Of a DNA stretch of 8,101 bases, positions 6,404 through 8,101 are shown in pieces; the stretch's first letter is position 1, and the number at the start of each line of letters is the position of its first letter. Source of the DNA: an uncultured Clostridiaceae bacterium (lineage in GTDB: Bacteria; Bacillota; Clostridia; Lachnospirales; Lachnospiraceae); NCBI GenBank assembly GCA_958441075.1, contig CAUCBQ010000092.1, positions 1 through 8,101 of the forward strand. Direction: 5' to 3'. Under the pieces are notes generated by a model. That model was not told the DNA's origin, did no database searches, and saw nothing but the letters and a program-made list of their open reading frames with translations. A program made the translations under genes and the position numbers.

Positions 6404-6421
6404 AAAAACTGCGTTTATAGT
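6393..6421 (+). promoter_or_regulatory. Near-consensus promoter of the glutamine synthetase gene
   Basis: A perfect TTGACA (6393-6398) and TATAGT (6416-6421) are spaced by exactly 17 bases. The -35 box lies within the last codons of the dapF-like gene (Leu-Asp-Lys-stop) and the spacer covers its stop codon. Transcription would start near 6428, leaving a leader of about 108 bases before the glutamine synthetase ATG. This makes the gene independent of the dapF-like gene, although read-through may add to it. Confidence 0.8.
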
Positions 6422-6426
6422 TTTTT
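6403..6426. repeat. A/T-rich dyad over the promoter spacer and -10 box
   Basis: AAAAAACT (6403-6410) and AGTTTTTT (6419-6426) are perfect 8-base arms around an 8-base loop. It begins at the stop codon of the dapF-like gene and ends in six T, so it could be a weak terminator for that gene. Because it also covers the -10 box of the next promoter, it could instead be a binding site for a dimeric regulator. The stem has a single G-C pair, so termination would be inefficient. Confidence 0.45.
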
Positions 6427-6442
6427 ACAGATACAGGCAAGG

Positions 6443-6473
6443 AGGGCGGGGTATCGCATCAGATCCCCGCCCT
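6443..6473 (+). ncRNA. First leader hairpin of glutamine synthetase mRNA
   Basis: AGGGCGGGG (6443-6451) pairs perfectly with CCCCGCCCT (6465-6473). After a bulged T at 6452, ATC (6453-6455) pairs with GAT (6462-6464), closing a six-base loop GCATCA. No T run follows, so it is not an intrinsic terminator alone. GTATC (6451-6455) could alternatively pair with GATAC (6474-6478), which would break this stem and allow a switch between two forms. The stem is close to the predicted transcription start, so it would be near the 5' end of the mRNA. Confidence 0.6.
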
Positions 6474-6484
6474 GATACATTTTA

Positions 6485-6517
6485 CAGGGATTGGAGACGG
6501 CCTTTGCCGTATCCCTG
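6485..6517 (+). ncRNA. Second leader hairpin of glutamine synthetase mRNA
   Basis: CAGGGAT (6485-6491) pairs with ATCCCTG (6511-6517). Inside it, ACGGC (6497-6501) pairs with GCCGT (6506-6510) around a CTTT loop, leaving TGGAG (6492-6496) as a one-sided bulge. The structure ends 2 bases before AGAGGA (6520-6525), the ribosome binding site, so folding could affect translation start. I do not recognise a known riboswitch class in it. Confidence 0.55.
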
Positions 6518-6524
6518 GGAGAGG

Positions 6525-6537
6525 ATGGTTGAACCAT
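6525..6537 (+). repeat. Palindrome overlapping the glutamine synthetase start codon
   Basis: ATGGTT (6525-6530) and AACCAT (6532-6537) are perfect arms around a single G. In RNA, ATGG and CCAT could form a 4-pair stem with a TTGAA loop that includes the A and U of the start codon. It lies directly after the AGAGGA ribosome binding site. It is short and could be chance. Confidence 0.4.
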
Positions 6538-7867
6538 GGGTAAATACAGCAGAGAGGATATTATCCGGATCGTTCGGGAGGAGGATGTGGAATTTATCTG
6601 CCTGCAGTTTACGGATCTGTTTGGAATGATGAAGGCTGTGACTGTTACAGCCGGACAGCTGGAAAAGGCATTGGACAACCGGTGTATGTTTGACGGTTCT
6701 GCCACCCAGGGCTTTGTAAGGCTTCAGGAGTCAGATATGTATCTTTATCCGGACCCGGATACGTTTGAAATATTTCCCTGGCAGTCCAGACAGGGAAAGG
6801 CGGCAAGGCTGATCTGCGATGTGTATGAGCCTGACGGCACGCCCTTTCAGGGAGATCCCCGCTATGTACTCAGGCGGGCCGTTAAGCGGGCTGCCGATAT
6901 GGGCTATGTGATGGAGGTAAGGCCGGAATGTGAGTTTTTCCTTTTTCATTCTGATGAGGAAGGAAGACCTACCACACAGACTCATGAGAGAGCAGGGTAT
7001 TTCGATATCTCTCCCATTGATCTGGGGGAGAATGTGCGCAGGGATATTGTGACAAACCTGGAGGAGATGGATTTTCAGGTGGAGGCCAGCCATCATGAGA
7101 TTGCCCCGGGCCAGCATGAAATTGATCTGGGCCCTATGGAAGCTTTAAAGGCGGCAGATCAGCTCCTTACCTTTAAAATGACAGCCAAAGCCATTGCAAA
7201 GAGCCACGGACTTCATGCCACCTTTATGCCAAAGCCCAGAGAAGGAGTCAATGGTTCAGGGATGCACCTTGTTCTGGCCCTGCGGGACTCTTTGGGAAGA
7301 AACCTGTTTGCGGACCCGGAAGATTCTCTGGGCCTGAGCCTTACGGCCCGCCGTTTTATGGCAGGAATTTTAAATCATATGAAGGAAATGACGCTTCTTA
7401 CCAACCCTACGGTCAATTCCTACAAGCGTCTGATTCCCGGATATGACGCGCCGGTATACATTGCCTGGTCTCATTTAAGTAGCAGAAACTGTCTGATCCG
7501 TATTCCATCTCCGGGAGGAGAGGGAATTGAGCTGCGCTGTCCGGATGGGGCCATGAATCCCTATCTGGCTCTGGCAGCCTGCCTTCAGGCGGGGATGGAA
7601 GGCATTGAAAAAGAGATGGAGCTTCTTCCCTGCGTAAAAGGCCATATGTCTGCTTTAGATCAGGAAGAGCTTAAAAACTGCGGCATTGACCGGATTCCGG
7701 AAACTCTGGGGGATGCCATTGAGGCATATGCAGGCAATCTTTTTATAAAAAATGTGCTGGGTGAACAGATTTATATCAAGTATCTGGAGGCCAAGGAGGA
7801 GGAGTGGCGGGAATTTGCCATTCAGGTGACGGATTGGGAGATCGGTCAGTACCTGTATAAATATTAG
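6536..7867 (+). CDS. glnA: Type I glutamine synthetase (GSI-alpha-like)
   Basis: The enzyme joins ammonium to glutamate with ATP to make glutamine in the cytoplasm, normally as a dodecamer. The 443-residue length fits the GSI-alpha group of Bacilli and Clostridia. Visible family elements are MFDGSA (51-56), metal-binding E131 and E133 in ECEFFLF, E188 and E195 in HEIAPGQHEID, FMPKP (230-234), NGSGMH (239-244), NPTVNSYKRL (290-299), RIPSPGG (322-328) and DGAMNPYLALAA (337-348). R62 in GFVRLQESDMYLYP matches the arginine linked to glutamine feedback inhibition in Bacillus. The flap that normally reads PGYEAP reads PGYDAP here, so the glutamate that helps bind ammonium is D304. It lacks the adenylylation-type extension of GSI-beta. 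AGAGGA (6520-6525) lies 10 bases before the ATG. It has its own promoter and structured leader and is followed after 30 bases by a receiver-like gene. A glutamine-synthetase-like ligase for another amine is possible but less likely. Confidence 0.92.
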   Translation: MGKYSREDIIRIVREEDVEFICLQFTDLFGMMKAVTVTAGQLEKALDNRCMFDGSATQGFVRLQESDMYLYPDPDTFEIFPWQSRQGKAARLICDVYEPDGTPFQGDPRYVLRRAVKRAADMGYVMEVRPECEFFLFHSDEEGRPTTQTHERAGYFDISPIDLGENVRRDIVTNLEEMDFQVEASHHEIAPGQHEIDLGPMEALKAADQLLTFKMTAKAIAKSHGLHATFMPKPREGVNGSGMHLVLALRDSLGRNLFADPEDSLGLSLTARRFMAGILNHMKEMTLLTNPTVNSYKRLIPGYDAPVYIAWSHLSSRNCLIRIPSPGGEGIELRCPDGAMNPYLALAACLQAGMEGIEKEMELLPCVKGHMSALDQEELKNCGIDRIPETLGDAIEAYAGNLFIKNVLGEQIYIKYLEAKEEEWREFAIQVTDWEIGQYLYKY

Positions 7868-7897
7868 TACGCTGTCTGGCAGTAGGAGGTGGGAAGG

Positions 7898-8101
7898 ATG
7901 GCAAATATAATAGCCGCATTTTCAAAGCCTGAAGATGCCAGAAATATTCGGGCTATACTCAGACGCAACGGGTATGAAGCTGCCTTTGTGTGCACCTCCG
8001 GAGCCCAGGTTCTGGCAGCGGCAGAGGACTTAAACGGTGGGATCGTGGTCTGCGGTTTCCGCTTTGAGGATATGGTCTGTCAGGAACTGCGCCGCCTGCT
8101 T
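7898..8101 (+). CDS. Receiver-like protein, probable ANTAR antiterminator (N-terminal part)
   Basis: AGGAGG at 7884-7889 lies 8 bases before the ATG, and 68 codons stay open to the window edge. The visible part follows the first half of a response-regulator receiver fold: strand NIIAAF (3-8), helix KPEDARNIRAILRRNGY (10-26), strand AAFVCTSG (28-35), helix AQVLAAAEDL (36-45), strand GIVVCGFRF (48-56). The acidic pair of the first strand is replaced by F8 and S9, and the phospho-acceptor aspartate position is G53, so it should not be phosphorylated in the usual way. In Clostridia I associate such a protein directly after glnA with an ANTAR RNA-binding output domain that acts by antitermination, but that domain would lie beyond this window and is not seen. 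The 30-base gap without terminator suggests co-transcription with glutamine synthetase. Confidence 0.8.
   Translation, partial: MANIIAAFSKPEDARNIRAILRRNGYEAAFVCTSGAQVLAAAEDLNGGIVVCGFRFEDMVCQELRRLL

Noticed and set aside
6439..6460. Leader peptide after the AAGGAGGG at 6439-6446
   Set aside because: No ATG, GTG or TTG lies at a suitable distance downstream, and the purine run is part of the first hairpin stem.
6428..6535. Canonical ANTAR target with two AnnGnn hexaloop hairpins in the glutamine synthetase leader
   Set aside because: I checked each A with a G three bases later and none is closed by a stem longer than about three weak pairs. The one stable six-base loop is GCATCA.
6393..6629. 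Small rightward open frame spanning the end of the dapF-like gene and the start of glutamine synthetase
   Set aside because: It would start with the TTG of the -35 box, lacks a ribosome binding site and overlaps the coding start of glutamine synthetase in another frame.

Overview
The window looks like chromosomal DNA of a low-to-mid GC Gram-positive anaerobe of the Clostridia, most likely Lachnospiraceae. I base this on strong AGGAGG ribosome binding sites before nearly every gene, sigma-A type promoters, one TTG and one GTG start, a 443-residue GSI-alpha type glutamine synthetase followed by an atypical receiver protein, and the style of the FtsH and phosphoribosyltransferase-like proteins. 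This is family-level recognition; no database was searched. I see no insertion sequence, phage gene, CRISPR array, tRNA or rRNA.

Layout. Positions 1-55 hold the 5' end of a leftward gene that leaves the window. Rightward from 257 come two small membrane-protein genes in a probable operon: a DUF2500 (YhhM-like) protein and a 270-residue protein of unknown function. A well-formed promoter at 1459-1487 then drives ftsH (1558-3642), which carries a long acidic tail and ends at an intrinsic terminator (3680-3736). A new promoter at 3777-3805 drives a phosphoribosyltransferase-like gene (3854-4495). It converges with, and overlaps by 4 bases, a leftward AraC-type regulator gene (5367-4492). An AT-rich divergent region (5368-5539) separates that regulator from a rightward dapF-like gene (5540-6403). 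A near-consensus promoter spanning the end of the dapF-like gene starts a roughly 108-base, hairpin-rich leader before a type I glutamine synthetase gene (6536-7867). Thirty bases later begins a receiver-like protein (7898 to the window edge), probably an ANTAR-type RNA-binding antiterminator whose output domain lies outside the window.

How the genes may work together. FtsH and the two small membrane proteins are envelope or housekeeping functions. The right half concerns amino-acid and nitrogen metabolism: a DapF-fold racemase/epimerase-like protein, glutamine synthetase and its probable co-transcribed regulator. The most unusual points are these. The DapF-like protein has serine at both positions of the catalytic cysteine pair (S73 and S220). 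The phosphoribosyltransferase-like protein lacks the acidic pair of the PRPP motif and ends in a CxxC segment. The glutamine synthetase leader has two strong hairpins, sits upstream of a candidate antiterminator gene, and shows no canonical ANTAR hexaloop. None of these is proven to form a new system; they are the parts of the window that deserve a second look.
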